Shown one piece after another: positions 52,061 to 60,006 of a DNA stretch of 64,000 nucleotides. The notes under the pieces are model-generated. The model saw nothing but the letters and a program-made list of their open reading frames with translations. It ran no database searches and was not told the origin of the DNA. The translations under genes were made by a program, and so were the position numbers. Origin of the DNA: Streptomyces sp. NBC_01317. Lineage in GTDB: Bacteria > Actinomycetota > Actinomycetes > Streptomycetales > Streptomycetaceae. The stretch spans positions 4,323,501-4,387,500 of the forward strand of contig NZ_CP108393.1 in NCBI RefSeq assembly GCF_035961655.1, read 5' to 3'. Numbering within the stretch: the first letter of the stretch is position 1; each line of letters begins with the position of its first letter.

Positions 52061-52777
52061 TCAGGCGAGCGGTTCGCCGCCGTCGACCGACAGCGAGACA
52101 CCTGTCAGGAAGGTGTTGGTCATCGCGAAGACGACGGCGTCCGCGATGTCCTCCGCGGTGCCGATCCGCCGCGCCGGGTTGTGCGCGCTCCTGTCGGCGA
52201 ACAGCGCGGCCTTCTTCTCCTCGCCCAAGGCGTCGTACGCCCCCGTGTCGACGATCCCCGGCGAGATGGCGTTGACCCGTACGGGAGCCAGTTCCACGGC
52301 GAGGGCCTTGGCGATCACATCCGCCGCCCCGTTGGTGGCGGCGACGGCCAGCATGCCGGGAACGGGCTTGATGGCCGTGGCGCCGGAGAAGAGGGTGAGG
52401 GAGCCACCCTCGCGGATCCGGTCACGGAAATGCTTGGCGAGGATGATCGGCCCGATCGCCTTTGTCGCGAAGGACAGCCGGAGGATCTCGGGGGAGAGCG
52501 CGTCGATGGTGCCCCGGGCCCGGGCCGAGGCGGTCGACACGATGTGGTCGACCTCTCCGAGCCGTTCGGCCAGGGCGACGACCGACTGCTCGTCCGTGAG
52601 GTCCACCGTCTCCGGGGTGACTCCCGGGTCGTTGTACGCCTTCGCGAGGCTCTCCTCGTCGCGTCCGGCGACCACGACCCGTGCGCCGGCCTCCCGGGCC
52701 GCCAGCGTCACCGCGCGGGCGATACCGCTGCCGCGCCCGACCACAAGGACCGTCTTGTCCTGGAGTGTTGATTTCAT
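52061..52777 (-). CDS. SDR-family protein lacking the Tyr-Lys catalytic dyad (paralogue 1)
   Basis: A 238-residue Rossmann protein with TVLVVGRGSGIARAVTLAAR (cofactor glycine motif), VDHIVSTASARARG, SGATAIKPVPGMLAVAATNG, VRVNAISPGIVDTGAYDALG and SVDGGEPLA. Where SDRs have YxxxK, the sequence aligns as VAATN, so Tyr and Lys are both missing. It is a close paralogue of 53901-54617. It probably binds NAD(P)H; dehydrogenase activity is doubtful. GGAG lies 7 nt before the ATG at 52777. It is 58 bp downstream of the DUF427 gene on the same strand. Confidence 0.87.
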   Translation of the reverse strand: MKSTLQDKTVLVVGRGSGIARAVTLAAREAGARVVVAGRDEESLAKAYNDPGVTPETVDLTDEQSVVALAERLGEVDHIVSTASARARGTIDALSPEILRLSFATKAIGPIILAKHFRDRIREGGSLTLFSGATAIKPVPGMLAVAATNGAADVIAKALAVELAPVRVNAISPGIVDTGAYDALGEEKKAALFADRSAHNPARRIGTAEDIADAVVFAMTNTFLTGVSLSVDGGEPLA

Positions 52778-52835
52778 CGCTTGTCTCCGTATCGCGTCTG
52801 TCACGTCTGTTCCGTGGCGCGGGGAATTCCCGGGG

Positions 52836-53696
52836 TTACGGTTTCTCCACCTCGGCCACGTCGAGTCCGCGATCGGCACCGTGCGGGATGACCGTCTGGC
52901 CGGGCTCCAGCTCCAGGCGCGTACCGTCCAGGTGGACCGCGATCTTGTCCGGCTCGAAGGACACGAGATCGTCGACGCGGCGCACCTCGTCGTAGGCGTG
53001 GCGGTAGGACCAGGCGGCGCCTTCGGTGCCGCCGATCTCGTAGTAGTCCGCGAGTCCCTTGTACGGGCAGAAGGTCTGGCCCTCGACGGGCGTGAGGGCG
53101 TCCTCGTCGATGTCGGCCCGGGGCACGTACCAGCGCGGCGCGAAGCCGGACTCGTACAGCACGACGGGCCGCCGGGTGTTCGCCACCACCCGGTCGCCGT
53201 CCCGTACTTCGAGGTGCCGCGAGGAGTCGCGGATGTCGATCCGGTGGTACGCGTCCGCCGCGTGGCCGAGGATCCGTTCGTCCTCTTCGTAGAAGGCGTC
53301 CATGGCACGCCAGGCGAACGCCACCCGGTCCTCGAACTCCCCGGCGTACGCGGGCAGTTCCGTGTGCCGCCAGGCGGCGCGCGGGGTCTTCCGGTCCTTT
53401 CCGTGGACCGTGTACCAGGTCGTGGTGCCCAGTTCGCGGTGCCGGGTGGTCAGTTGGCCCGCTTCCAGGACACCGTGCTCCACCGCGCCGAGCGGGAAAT
53501 ACGCCACCGGATACCTGCCGGGTTCGTGCAGGAGAATCACGTCCTCGCTCTCCGCTATGCACTCGCCGGAGAATCGGACCCGCATCCTGCGGCGGAGCCG
53601 TTCCGCGAACAGCAGCCTCTCGGGCAAGGGTTCGGGTGTGAGGAACCTGCCGATCGAATGCGGTGCGAGAGGCCCCTGCTGCCATGCCAGACCCAT
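52836..53696 (-). CDS. DUF427 tandem-domain protein
   Basis: A 286-residue protein with two DUF427 modules: RMRVRFSGECIAESEDVILL with GRYPVAYFPLGAVE, and LEVRDGDRVVANTRRPVVLYESG with PRWYVPRADIDED and FCPYKGLADYYEI. The CPYKG motif is the family mark. The domain is widespread in actinobacteria and often sits near redox genes; its chemistry is unknown. The ATG at 53696 (MGLAWQQG) is preceded by GAAGAAGG. It is transcribed towards the first SDR and divergent from the second. Confidence 0.87.
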   Translation of the reverse strand: MGLAWQQGPLAPHSIGRFLTPEPLPERLLFAERLRRRMRVRFSGECIAESEDVILLHEPGRYPVAYFPLGAVEHGVLEAGQLTTRHRELGTTTWYTVHGKDRKTPRAAWRHTELPAYAGEFEDRVAFAWRAMDAFYEEDERILGHAADAYHRIDIRDSSRHLEVRDGDRVVANTRRPVVLYESGFAPRWYVPRADIDEDALTPVEGQTFCPYKGLADYYEIGGTEGAAWSYRHAYDEVRRVDDLVSFEPDKIAVHLDGTRLELEPGQTVIPHGADRGLDVAEVEKP

Positions 53697-53900
53697 GACG
53701 ATTCCTTCTTCCACTGATGGCTCTGCGGGCGGATATGCGCGTGCCTCGGACCTTCCATCGTAGATCTCCTCCCGGCCCATTGCCGAGGTCGGAGGTCATG
53801 CGGGAAATCTTGGCTTTCCCTCGGGAAAACGCATGATCCAGAAGCGGCGGTCGGCAAATTCGCTCGTTAGGCTGGGAGGACACGCTCAAGGGAGGAAGCC

Positions 53901-54617
53901 ATGGCTCTCTCGTTGAAAGGGCGGACCGTGCTCGTCATCGGCCGGGGGAGTGGAATCGCCCGGGCCGTCGTCCTCGCCGCGCGGTCCGAGGGAGCGAACG
54001 TCGTGGTGGCGGGGCGGAGCCGGGAAGCGCTGCGGGACGCGTACGACGATCCGGGGATCGAGGTGGAGGACGTCGACCTCAACGACGACGCGAGCATCGC
54101 CGCCCTCGCGGAGCGGCTGGGCGAGATCGACCACCTGGTGTCGACCGCCTCGGCCCGCGCCCGCGGTCACCTGGCGGAACTCGACCGCGGGGCGGTCCTG
54201 CATTCGTTCGACACCAAGGTCGTCGGGCCGATCATGCTCGCCAAGTATTTCTCCGGACGGATCGCGGAGGGGGGTTCCTTCACGCTCTTCTCCGGTGTGG
54301 CCGCGTTCAAGCCGGTGATCGGCTACCTCGGCGTCGCCGCCACCAACGGAGCCGCCGATTTCCTGACGCGGTCCCTCGCCCTTGAAATGGGGCCGGTCAG
54401 GGTCAACGCCATCTCGCCGGGTGTCATCGACACCGGGATCTGGGACTCCTTGGGCGAAGAAGAGAAGAAAGCCTATTTCGCAAACCTCCGGACGAGAAAT
54501 CCAGCCCGCCGTATCGGCACGGTGGACGACATTTCCGCCGCGGTTCTTTTCGCCATGACAAACGCTTCGCTGACAGGTGTGACTCTCCGCGTCGACGGTG
54601 GAGAGCCTCTCACCTGA
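53901..54617 (+). CDS. SDR-family protein lacking the Tyr-Lys dyad (paralogue 2)
   Basis: A 238-residue paralogue of 52061-52777, the same length and highly similar throughout (VLVIGRGSGIARAVVLAARS, DHLVSTASARARGHLAELDR, LFSGVAAFKPVIGYLGVAAT, VNAISPGVIDTGIWDSLGEE). Again VAATN stands where YxxxK is expected. AGGGAGGAAG precedes the ATG. It leads a three-gene rightward unit with two alpha/beta hydrolases (gaps of 23 and 49 bp). Retention of two copies with the same lost residues implies a selected non-canonical function. Confidence 0.88.
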   Translation: MALSLKGRTVLVIGRGSGIARAVVLAARSEGANVVVAGRSREALRDAYDDPGIEVEDVDLNDDASIAALAERLGEIDHLVSTASARARGHLAELDRGAVLHSFDTKVVGPIMLAKYFSGRIAEGGSFTLFSGVAAFKPVIGYLGVAATNGAADFLTRSLALEMGPVRVNAISPGVIDTGIWDSLGEEEKKAYFANLRTRNPARRIGTVDDISAAVLFAMTNASLTGVTLRVDGGEPLT

Positions 54618-54640
54618 GGCGCCACCCCGAAGGGGCCATC

Positions 54641-55513
54641 ATGAACGTTGTTCACCATCGTTACGCGACCGTCCAGGGGCACCAGATCTTCTACCGGGAG
54701 GCGGGACCCGCCGACGCCCCCGCACTTGTCCTGCTGCACGGTTTCCCGACCAGCTCGTACATGTTCCGCGACCTGATTCCGAAGCTGGCCGACCGGTACC
54801 ACGTCATCGCGCCGGACCACCTCGGCTTCGGCCTGTCCGACGCGCCGGCCGCCGACCGGTTCGACTACACCTTCGACGCGCTGACCGCGCTCACCAAGGG
54901 CCTGCTCGACCAGCTCGGCGTCACCCGCTACGCCCTCTACGTCCAGGACTACGGCGCCCCCATCGGCTGGCGCCTGGCGCTCGGCGAGCCGGACGCGATC
55001 ACCGCGATCGTCAGCCAGAGCGGCAACGCCTACGACAGCGGCTTCGTCGAGGCGTTCTGGAAGGCCGTGTGGGACTACCAGCGGGAGCAGACCGAGGAGA
55101 CCGAGGCGGCGATCCGTGGCGCCTTCACCCTCGACCTCATCAAGTGGCAGTACGTCACGGGCGTCCCGGACGAGACGGTCGTCAGCCCCGACGCCTGGTA
55201 CCACGACCACCACCTGATCTCCCGGCCGGGCAACGACCTCGTCCAGCTCGCCCTGTTCCGCGACTACGCCACCAACTCGCCCCTCTACCCGAGCGTCCAC
55301 GCGTACTTCCGCGAACACAGGCCGCCGCTCCTCGCGGTCTGGGGCAAGAACGACCCGATCTTCGGTCCCCCCGGGGCGGAGTCGTTCCGGGAGGACCTTC
55401 CCGACGCCCGGATCCACCTGCTCGACGGCGGGCACTTCCTGCTCGAAAGCCGTCTGGACGAGGCCGCCGGGCTCATCCACTCGTTCCTGGATGACGTCGA
55501 CCCCAAGCCGTAA
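54641..55513 (+). CDS. Alpha/beta hydrolase, haloalkane dehalogenase/epoxide hydrolase type
   Basis: A 290-residue hydrolase. Oxyanion region LVLLHGFPTSSYMFRDLIP, Asp nucleophile in LYVQDYGAPIG, cap domain at about 135-200, acid Asp in VWGKNDPIFG and His in LLDGGHFLLES. An Asp nucleophile with HGFP points to the dehalogenase/epoxide-hydrolase branch rather than esterases; substrate unknown. It lies 23 bp after the SDR gene. Confidence 0.88.
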   Translation: MNVVHHRYATVQGHQIFYREAGPADAPALVLLHGFPTSSYMFRDLIPKLADRYHVIAPDHLGFGLSDAPAADRFDYTFDALTALTKGLLDQLGVTRYALYVQDYGAPIGWRLALGEPDAITAIVSQSGNAYDSGFVEAFWKAVWDYQREQTEETEAAIRGAFTLDLIKWQYVTGVPDETVVSPDAWYHDHHLISRPGNDLVQLALFRDYATNSPLYPSVHAYFREHRPPLLAVWGKNDPIFGPPGAESFREDLPDARIHLLDGGHFLLESRLDEAAGLIHSFLDDVDPKP

Positions 55514-55562
55514 CACCTCTCACGCAAGGCCATCACACCACTCACGCAAGGAAGTCGAAGAG

Positions 55563-56294
55563 ATGAACCACACCTCGGCGGCCCCCGACCGCGCGCCGTC
55601 CGTGATCCTCGCCCACGGCGCCTGGGCGGACGGATCGAGCTGGAGCAAGGTGATCACCCGGCTGACATCGCACGGCATCCGGACCCTGGCCGCCCCGCTG
55701 CCGCTCTCCTCGCCGCAGGACGACCTGGCAGCGCTGGAACGGACACTTGAGCGCACCGAAGGCCCGGTGGTCCTGGTCGGTCACGCCTACGCCGGAGCCG
55801 TCATCGGCGCGACCCGGAACGACCGGGTGGCCGGACTGGTGTACGTCGCCGCGCTCACCCCCGACGAGGGCGAGACGGTGGCCGACGTCTACTACCGGGA
55901 CCAACCGCACCCGAAGGCACCGACGTTGGCCCCGGACGCCGACGGATACATATGGCTCCCCGAGACCGCGTTCGGCGACGCCTTCGCCCCGGACGCCACC
56001 GACGAGGAACGCGCCCTGCTCGCCGCCGTCCAGCGGCCGATCGCGGGCGCCTGCATCAGCACCCCCGTCGGCCGCCCGCTCTGGCGGGACCGGCCGAGCT
56101 GGTACCTCGTCGCCGAGCGGGACCGCATGATCCCCACCGGCACCCAGCGCTTCATGGCGGAGAGGATGAACGCCGACGTACGGTCAGGACCCACCGACCA
56201 CTCCCCGCTCGTCACCGCCCCCGGAGCCGTCACCGACCTGATCCTGGAAGCCGTCCGCGCGGTCCGTCCCGGCCGGCAGTCCCTGGTTCCGTAG
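55563..56294 (+). CDS. Alpha/beta hydrolase-fold protein with altered nucleophile elbow
   Basis: A 243-residue hydrolase-fold protein: SVILAHGAWADGSSWSKVI, VVLVGHAYAGAVIGATRN and SWYLVAERDRMIPTGTQRF with THDS-like SGPTDHSPLVTAP. The nucleophile elbow reads GHAYAG, with Ala in place of the catalytic Ser of GHSxGG. Hydrolysis by the normal route is unlikely unless another residue serves. The last 111 bp overlap the converging LysR gene. It is third in the SDR-hydrolase unit. Confidence 0.85.
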   Translation: MNHTSAAPDRAPSVILAHGAWADGSSWSKVITRLTSHGIRTLAAPLPLSSPQDDLAALERTLERTEGPVVLVGHAYAGAVIGATRNDRVAGLVYVAALTPDEGETVADVYYRDQPHPKAPTLAPDADGYIWLPETAFGDAFAPDATDEERALLAAVQRPIAGACISTPVGRPLWRDRPSWYLVAERDRMIPTGTQRFMAERMNADVRSGPTDHSPLVTAPGAVTDLILEAVRAVRPGRQSLVP

Positions 56295-57143
56295 ATCCCT
56301 CAGGAAGAGGGCGACCAGGGCGTCCGAGGGAACGGTCGTGATCGCGACAACCGCGCGGCGGACCGGCGGGTCGAAACGCACCACCGCTCCGGCGGGCCGT
56401 ACGGCGAGCGCCGACGCGGGGACGATCGAAACGCCCATCCCCGCCCCGGCCAGCTGGGCCGCGGTGCGGGGACTGCGCGTACGGAGCACGGGACTGAGCG
56501 AGACCTGGTGCGAGGAGACGAACCGGTCCACCCAGGCGGCGTTGCCGTTGTCACTCGTGTAGTGGACGAAGGGTTCGCCGGCCAGGTCCTCCACGCGTAC
56601 GGAGGACCGGCCGGCGAAGCGGTGCTCCTCGGGGCATACGACGAGCATCTCCTCGTCCCCCAGCCGCTCGACGTGCGCCGTGGTGCCGGTCGGCTCGGGA
56701 CCGACGACGATGTCCGCCTCCCCCGCCATCAGGATCTCCACCATCGCGTCCGTACTGGTGAACTCCATGAGGTCGATCCGCACCTCGGGCCGCCGGGAAC
56801 GCCAGCGCCGCAGCAGGGAGACCAGCAGCCAGACGGTCATCGTCTCGGCACAGGCGAGCCGGATCCGCCCGGCCCGCCCGGCGGCCACGTCCCGGCCGGC
56901 CTCCACGGCACGTTCCGCCGCCTTCAGGGCGATACGGGCGTCGATCGCGGCGGCCCGGCCTGCGGCGGTCAGCCGTACACCCCGGGACAGCCGTTCCACC
57001 ACCGGGGTGTCGAGTTCCCGCTCCAGGGCCGCGATCTGATGGGACAGAGCGGGCTGTGACAGGTGAAGGGCCGCCGCGGCCCTGGTCACAGACCCCTCGT
57101 CGACGAGTGCGACCAGACACTCCAGCGCGCGCAAAGTAGCCAT
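56184..57143 (-). CDS. LysR-family transcriptional regulator
   Basis: A 319-residue LTTR. HTH: LECLVALVDEGSVTRAAAAL, HLSQPALSHQIAALERELDT. Effector domain from about 90: IRLACAETMTVWLLVSLLRR, ADIVVGPEPTGTTAHVERLG and MGVSIVPASALAV. The last 28 or so residues (ADGFQDQVGDGSGGGDERGV) are low-complexity and antisense to the hydrolase gene, suggesting extension past an older stop. The neighbouring SDR-hydrolase unit converges on it and is the nearest candidate target, though it is not divergent as usual for LTTRs. Confidence 0.9.
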   Translation of the reverse strand: MATLRALECLVALVDEGSVTRAAAALHLSQPALSHQIAALERELDTPVVERLSRGVRLTAAGRAAAIDARIALKAAERAVEAGRDVAAGRAGRIRLACAETMTVWLLVSLLRRWRSRRPEVRIDLMEFTSTDAMVEILMAGEADIVVGPEPTGTTAHVERLGDEEMLVVCPEEHRFAGRSSVRVEDLAGEPFVHYTSDNGNAAWVDRFVSSHQVSLSPVLRTRSPRTAAQLAGAGMGVSIVPASALAVRPAGAVVRFDPPVRRAVVAITTVPSDALVALFLRDLRNQGLPAGTDRADGFQDQVGDGSGGGDERGVVGGS

Positions 57144-57364
57144 CCGGTCAATCTAGTCAGACCACTCCCGGATGCCGCGGTGGAGCCGCGCCGGGCGGGG
57201 AACGCGGACAAGGCAGGCCGCGCACGCAGGGCAGACTCTTCGCCCACGGCGGCATAGCATCGCCCTCGGCGGACATTCCGGGTGCCGGTGGGCGGTATCC
57301 GGCGGTCGGCACCGCCAGGGGGCCGCGCGGCCACCCGGCCGGACGGAACCGAGGAGGCTCAGCC

Positions 57365-58207
57365 ATGGCGTCGGAAGCCGACAGCCCGAAGCGTCCGCCC
57401 AGGACCAGCGTCTGGCTGGACGGGAAACCGGTGACCAGGCCCCGCAGGGCGGACCGTGGCGACCGCGCGGAGCCGGCGGCCGGGGAAGCGAAAAGCACCA
57501 CCACCGCGACCAGGTCCGGTACCGACCAGCCCCCGCCCCTCGACCGCGACCGCATCACCGCGGTCTCGGTACGGCTCCTCGACGCCGAGGGCTCCGCGAA
57601 GTTCTCCATGCGGCGGCTGGCGGGCGAGTTGGGCGTCACCGCCATGTCCCTCTACTGGTACGTGGACACCAAGGACGACCTGCTCGAACTCGCCCTGGAC
57701 GCCGTCTTCGGCGAGGTCCGCGTGCCCGACCTGACGGACGAGACCGCCGACTGGCGCGACCAGCTGCGCGAACTGGCCGTCAGCTACCGGACCGTGCTCG
57801 TACGCCACCCCTGGGTCTCCCCGCTCATCGGCAAGTACCTGAACATCGGCCCGGGTTCGCGGGCCTTCTCGTCGGCCGTCCTCGCCGTCATGGGCAGGAC
57901 GGGCCTGGCTCCGTACGGCCGGATGGGCGCGGTCTCCGCGGTCTTCCAGTTCGTGTACGGATTCGGCACGATCGAGGGCCACTTCGTCCAGCGGTGCGCG
58001 GAGGCGGGCCTGACCCAGGACGAGTACCACCGGCACGCCATGGGGACCATCCACGAACAGCCGGATTTCAAGCGGGCGTTCAGGAACACCGAGGAGCTGA
58101 TGGGCGCGCGCGGCAGCGAGACGGTCGAGGAGATGCGCGAGCGGGACTTCACCTTCGCGCTCGACCTCATGATCGCGGGCATCGAGGCGATGCGGGAGCG
58201 CGGCTGA
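57365..58207 (+). CDS. TetR-family regulator with TetR_C (tetracycline-repressor-like) domain
   Basis: A 280-residue regulator. A 55-residue charged, disordered N-terminal extension precedes the HTH: ITAVSVRLLDAEGSAKFSMR, RLAGELGVTAMSLYWYVDTK. The C-terminal domain resembles TetR_C (DDLLELALDAVFGEVRVPDL, WRDQLRELAVSYRTVLVRHP). GAGGAGG precedes the ATG. No obvious divergent efflux gene is adjacent; the next gene is a small membrane protein 71 bp downstream. Confidence 0.9.
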   Translation: MASEADSPKRPPRTSVWLDGKPVTRPRRADRGDRAEPAAGEAKSTTTATRSGTDQPPPLDRDRITAVSVRLLDAEGSAKFSMRRLAGELGVTAMSLYWYVDTKDDLLELALDAVFGEVRVPDLTDETADWRDQLRELAVSYRTVLVRHPWVSPLIGKYLNIGPGSRAFSSAVLAVMGRTGLAPYGRMGAVSAVFQFVYGFGTIEGHFVQRCAEAGLTQDEYHRHAMGTIHEQPDFKRAFRNTEELMGARGSETVEEMRERDFTFALDLMIAGIEAMRERG

Positions 58208-58278
58208 CGAGAAACCCTGCCCCCCGCACCGGCCGTCGGTTAGTGTCACCGCCAACTGATCGCGGGGGCGGGGGAGTC

Positions 58279-58587
58279 ATGCTCGGACGGTGGTACACGG
58301 CGCTCGGCGTCAACCTGCTGCTCGGCGTGCCCGCCGTCGTCCCGATCTATCTGCTCTACTACACCGTCGCGACCTGGGTGGACCCGGCGCCGGAGGAGAA
58401 TGACGGTTTCGGCGTCGTCCTCCTCGCCTCCGGACTTCCCGCCGCCGCCTGCGCCTTCCTCTGGTGGCTGGCCAACCGACCGCTCGCCCACCGCACCCGG
58501 CTGCGCCCGGCCCCGTACTGGGGACTCAGCCTTCTCGGCACCTTCGCTCCCACCGCCACCCTTATCGGCATCGGTATCGCGACGTAG
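58279..58587 (+). CDS. Small membrane protein (102 aa)
   Basis: A 102-residue protein with three hydrophobic segments (about 5-33, 45-65 and 80-100): LGVNLLLGVPAVVPIYLLYY, VLLASGLPAAACAFLWWLAN, GLSLLGTFAPTATLIGIGIA. GGGGGAG precedes the ATG at 58279. It may be co-transcribed with the TetR gene. Function unknown. Confidence 0.72.
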   Translation: MLGRWYTALGVNLLLGVPAVVPIYLLYYTVATWVDPAPEENDGFGVVLLASGLPAAACAFLWWLANRPLAHRTRLRPAPYWGLSLLGTFAPTATLIGIGIAT

Positions 58588-58647
58588 TGACGTAGTACTG
58601 AGTCCCCCCGGAGTCCTCAACCGCCCCCAACCGCCCCCACCCGTCCC

Positions 58648-59112
58648 CTACGACACCAGCCGCGCCGGGAAGCCGCCCGTGGCGATCGGGCTCCACCGCT
58701 CCGGAGTCACCCGGATGATCGACTTGCCCTGCTTCACCATCGCCGCGCGGTATTCGTCCCAGTCCGGGTGCTCCCCCGCGATGTTCCGGTAGTACTCCAC
58801 CAGCGGCTCGACCGACTCCGGGGAGTCGATCACCTCGGCCGCGCCGTCCACCTGCACCCAGGGGCCGCTCCAGTCGTCCGACAGGACGAGCACGCTCACC
58901 CGCTCGTCCCGCTTCGCGTTCCGCGTCTTCGCCCGCTCCGGGTACGTGGACACCACGATCCGGCCCGAGTTGTCGACGCCGCACGCGAGCGGCGAGCCCT
59001 GCGGGCGCCCGTCCGCGCGTGTGGTGAGGAGGATCGCGCGGTGCCTGGGCCGTACGAACTCCAGCAGCCCGGCCAGGTCCACGGTCGTATTCGTTGCGAT
59101 GTTCGGTGCCAT
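58648..59112 (-). CDS. PPOX-class F420-dependent (pyridoxamine-oxidase-like) flavin/deazaflavin protein
   Basis: A 154-residue split-barrel protein: LLEFVRPRHRAILLTTRADG, PQGSPLACGVDNSGRIVVST, RAKTRNAKRDERVSVLVLSD, WVQVDGAAEVIDSPESVEPL and KQGKSIIRVTPERWSPIATG. This matches the actinobacterial PPOX-class F420-dependent group; substrate unknown. Its start is 10 bp from the stop of the YceI gene on the same strand, so it may be the last gene of that leftward unit. Confidence 0.88.
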   Translation of the reverse strand: MAPNIATNTTVDLAGLLEFVRPRHRAILLTTRADGRPQGSPLACGVDNSGRIVVSTYPERAKTRNAKRDERVSVLVLSDDWSGPWVQVDGAAEVIDSPESVEPLVEYYRNIAGEHPDWDEYRAAMVKQGKSIIRVTPERWSPIATGGFPARLVS

Positions 59113-59122
59113 GGGGCCGAGC

Positions 59123-59956
59123 CTACGACTCCGCGCCCGGCACGCTCTCCCCCCGCACCGCCTGCACCTCCAACTCCACCCGCAGCGTGGTCCCGATCAT
59201 CGCGACGCCCGCCTGGACGACCTGGTTGTAGTTCATGGCGAAGTCCTCCCGCCGCAGCTCCGCCGTCGCCCGGAAGGCCGCCCGCCGCCCGCCCCACGGA
59301 TCGGGGCCCGCCCCCAGGTAGCCTAGGTCGAGACCGACCTCCCGTACGACTCCGTGCAACGCCAGTTCACCGTGCACGGTCCAGCGGTCGGGGCCCGCCG
59401 GGGTCAGGGCCGTACTCCGGTACGTGATCTCCGGGAACCGCTCCACGTCCAGGAAGTCCGGCGACCTGAGGTGCTTGTCCCGCAGGGTGTTGCCGGTGTC
59501 GATGCTCGCCGCGGCGATGACCGCGTCGACCCGGGAGCCGGCGTACGAGCCCCCCGACTCCACGATCTCGATCCGGCCGCCGAACTCCTTGAACCGCCCG
59601 CGCACGCTGGAGATCCCGAGGTGCTGGGCCACCGCGCCCACCGACGAATGCGCCGGGTCGAGGCTCCAGACACCCGGCGCGGGCAGCTCGGTGCCGTTCT
59701 GCCGGGCCAGGACCACCGTGCCGACCTCCGCCCTGCCGCTCGCCGTCACGAGTGCGGTGGAGGCGACGGGGGCGTACCCGAGTGCCGTCACGATCACGGT
59801 GTACGGACCGGGCGCGAGCGGGACGTCCGCCCGCACCGACCCGTCCTCGCCCGCCGCCGCCCTCAGCACCTGCGCGCCGGTCGTGTCGGTCATGGTCACG
59901 ACCGCGTGCGGGAGCGCCCAGCCGTCCCGTGTCCGTACCTGTCCGCGAAGCCCCAT
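59123..59956 (-). CDS. YceI-family protein with N-terminal carboxypeptidase-regulatory-like domain
   Basis: A 277-residue protein. Residues about 1-88 form a CarboxypepD_reg-like beta sandwich (LRGQVRTRDGWALPHAVVTM, APGPYTVIVTALGYAPVAST). Residues 97-275 form the YceI lipocalin-like domain (GVWSLDPAHSSVGAVAQHLG, VRGRFKEFGGRIEI, LRSPDFLDVERFPEITYRST, VELEVQAV), which binds isoprenoid-type lipids in characterised members. There is no signal peptide. The ATG at 59956 has GAGAGG close upstream. It follows the MFS transporter by 50 bp; that transporter carries similar beta-sandwich modules. Confidence 0.88.
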   Translation of the reverse strand: MGLRGQVRTRDGWALPHAVVTMTDTTGAQVLRAAAGEDGSVRADVPLAPGPYTVIVTALGYAPVASTALVTASGRAEVGTVVLARQNGTELPAPGVWSLDPAHSSVGAVAQHLGISSVRGRFKEFGGRIEIVESGGSYAGSRVDAVIAAASIDTGNTLRDKHLRSPDFLDVERFPEITYRSTALTPAGPDRWTVHGELALHGVVREVGLDLGYLGAGPDPWGGRRAAFRATAELRREDFAMNYNQVVQAGVAMIGTTLRVELEVQAVRGESVPGAES

Positions 59957-60006
59957 CGTGCCTCTCACCTCTTTCGTCCCTCTGCCGCGTGCAACCAGGT
60001 GCCCGA

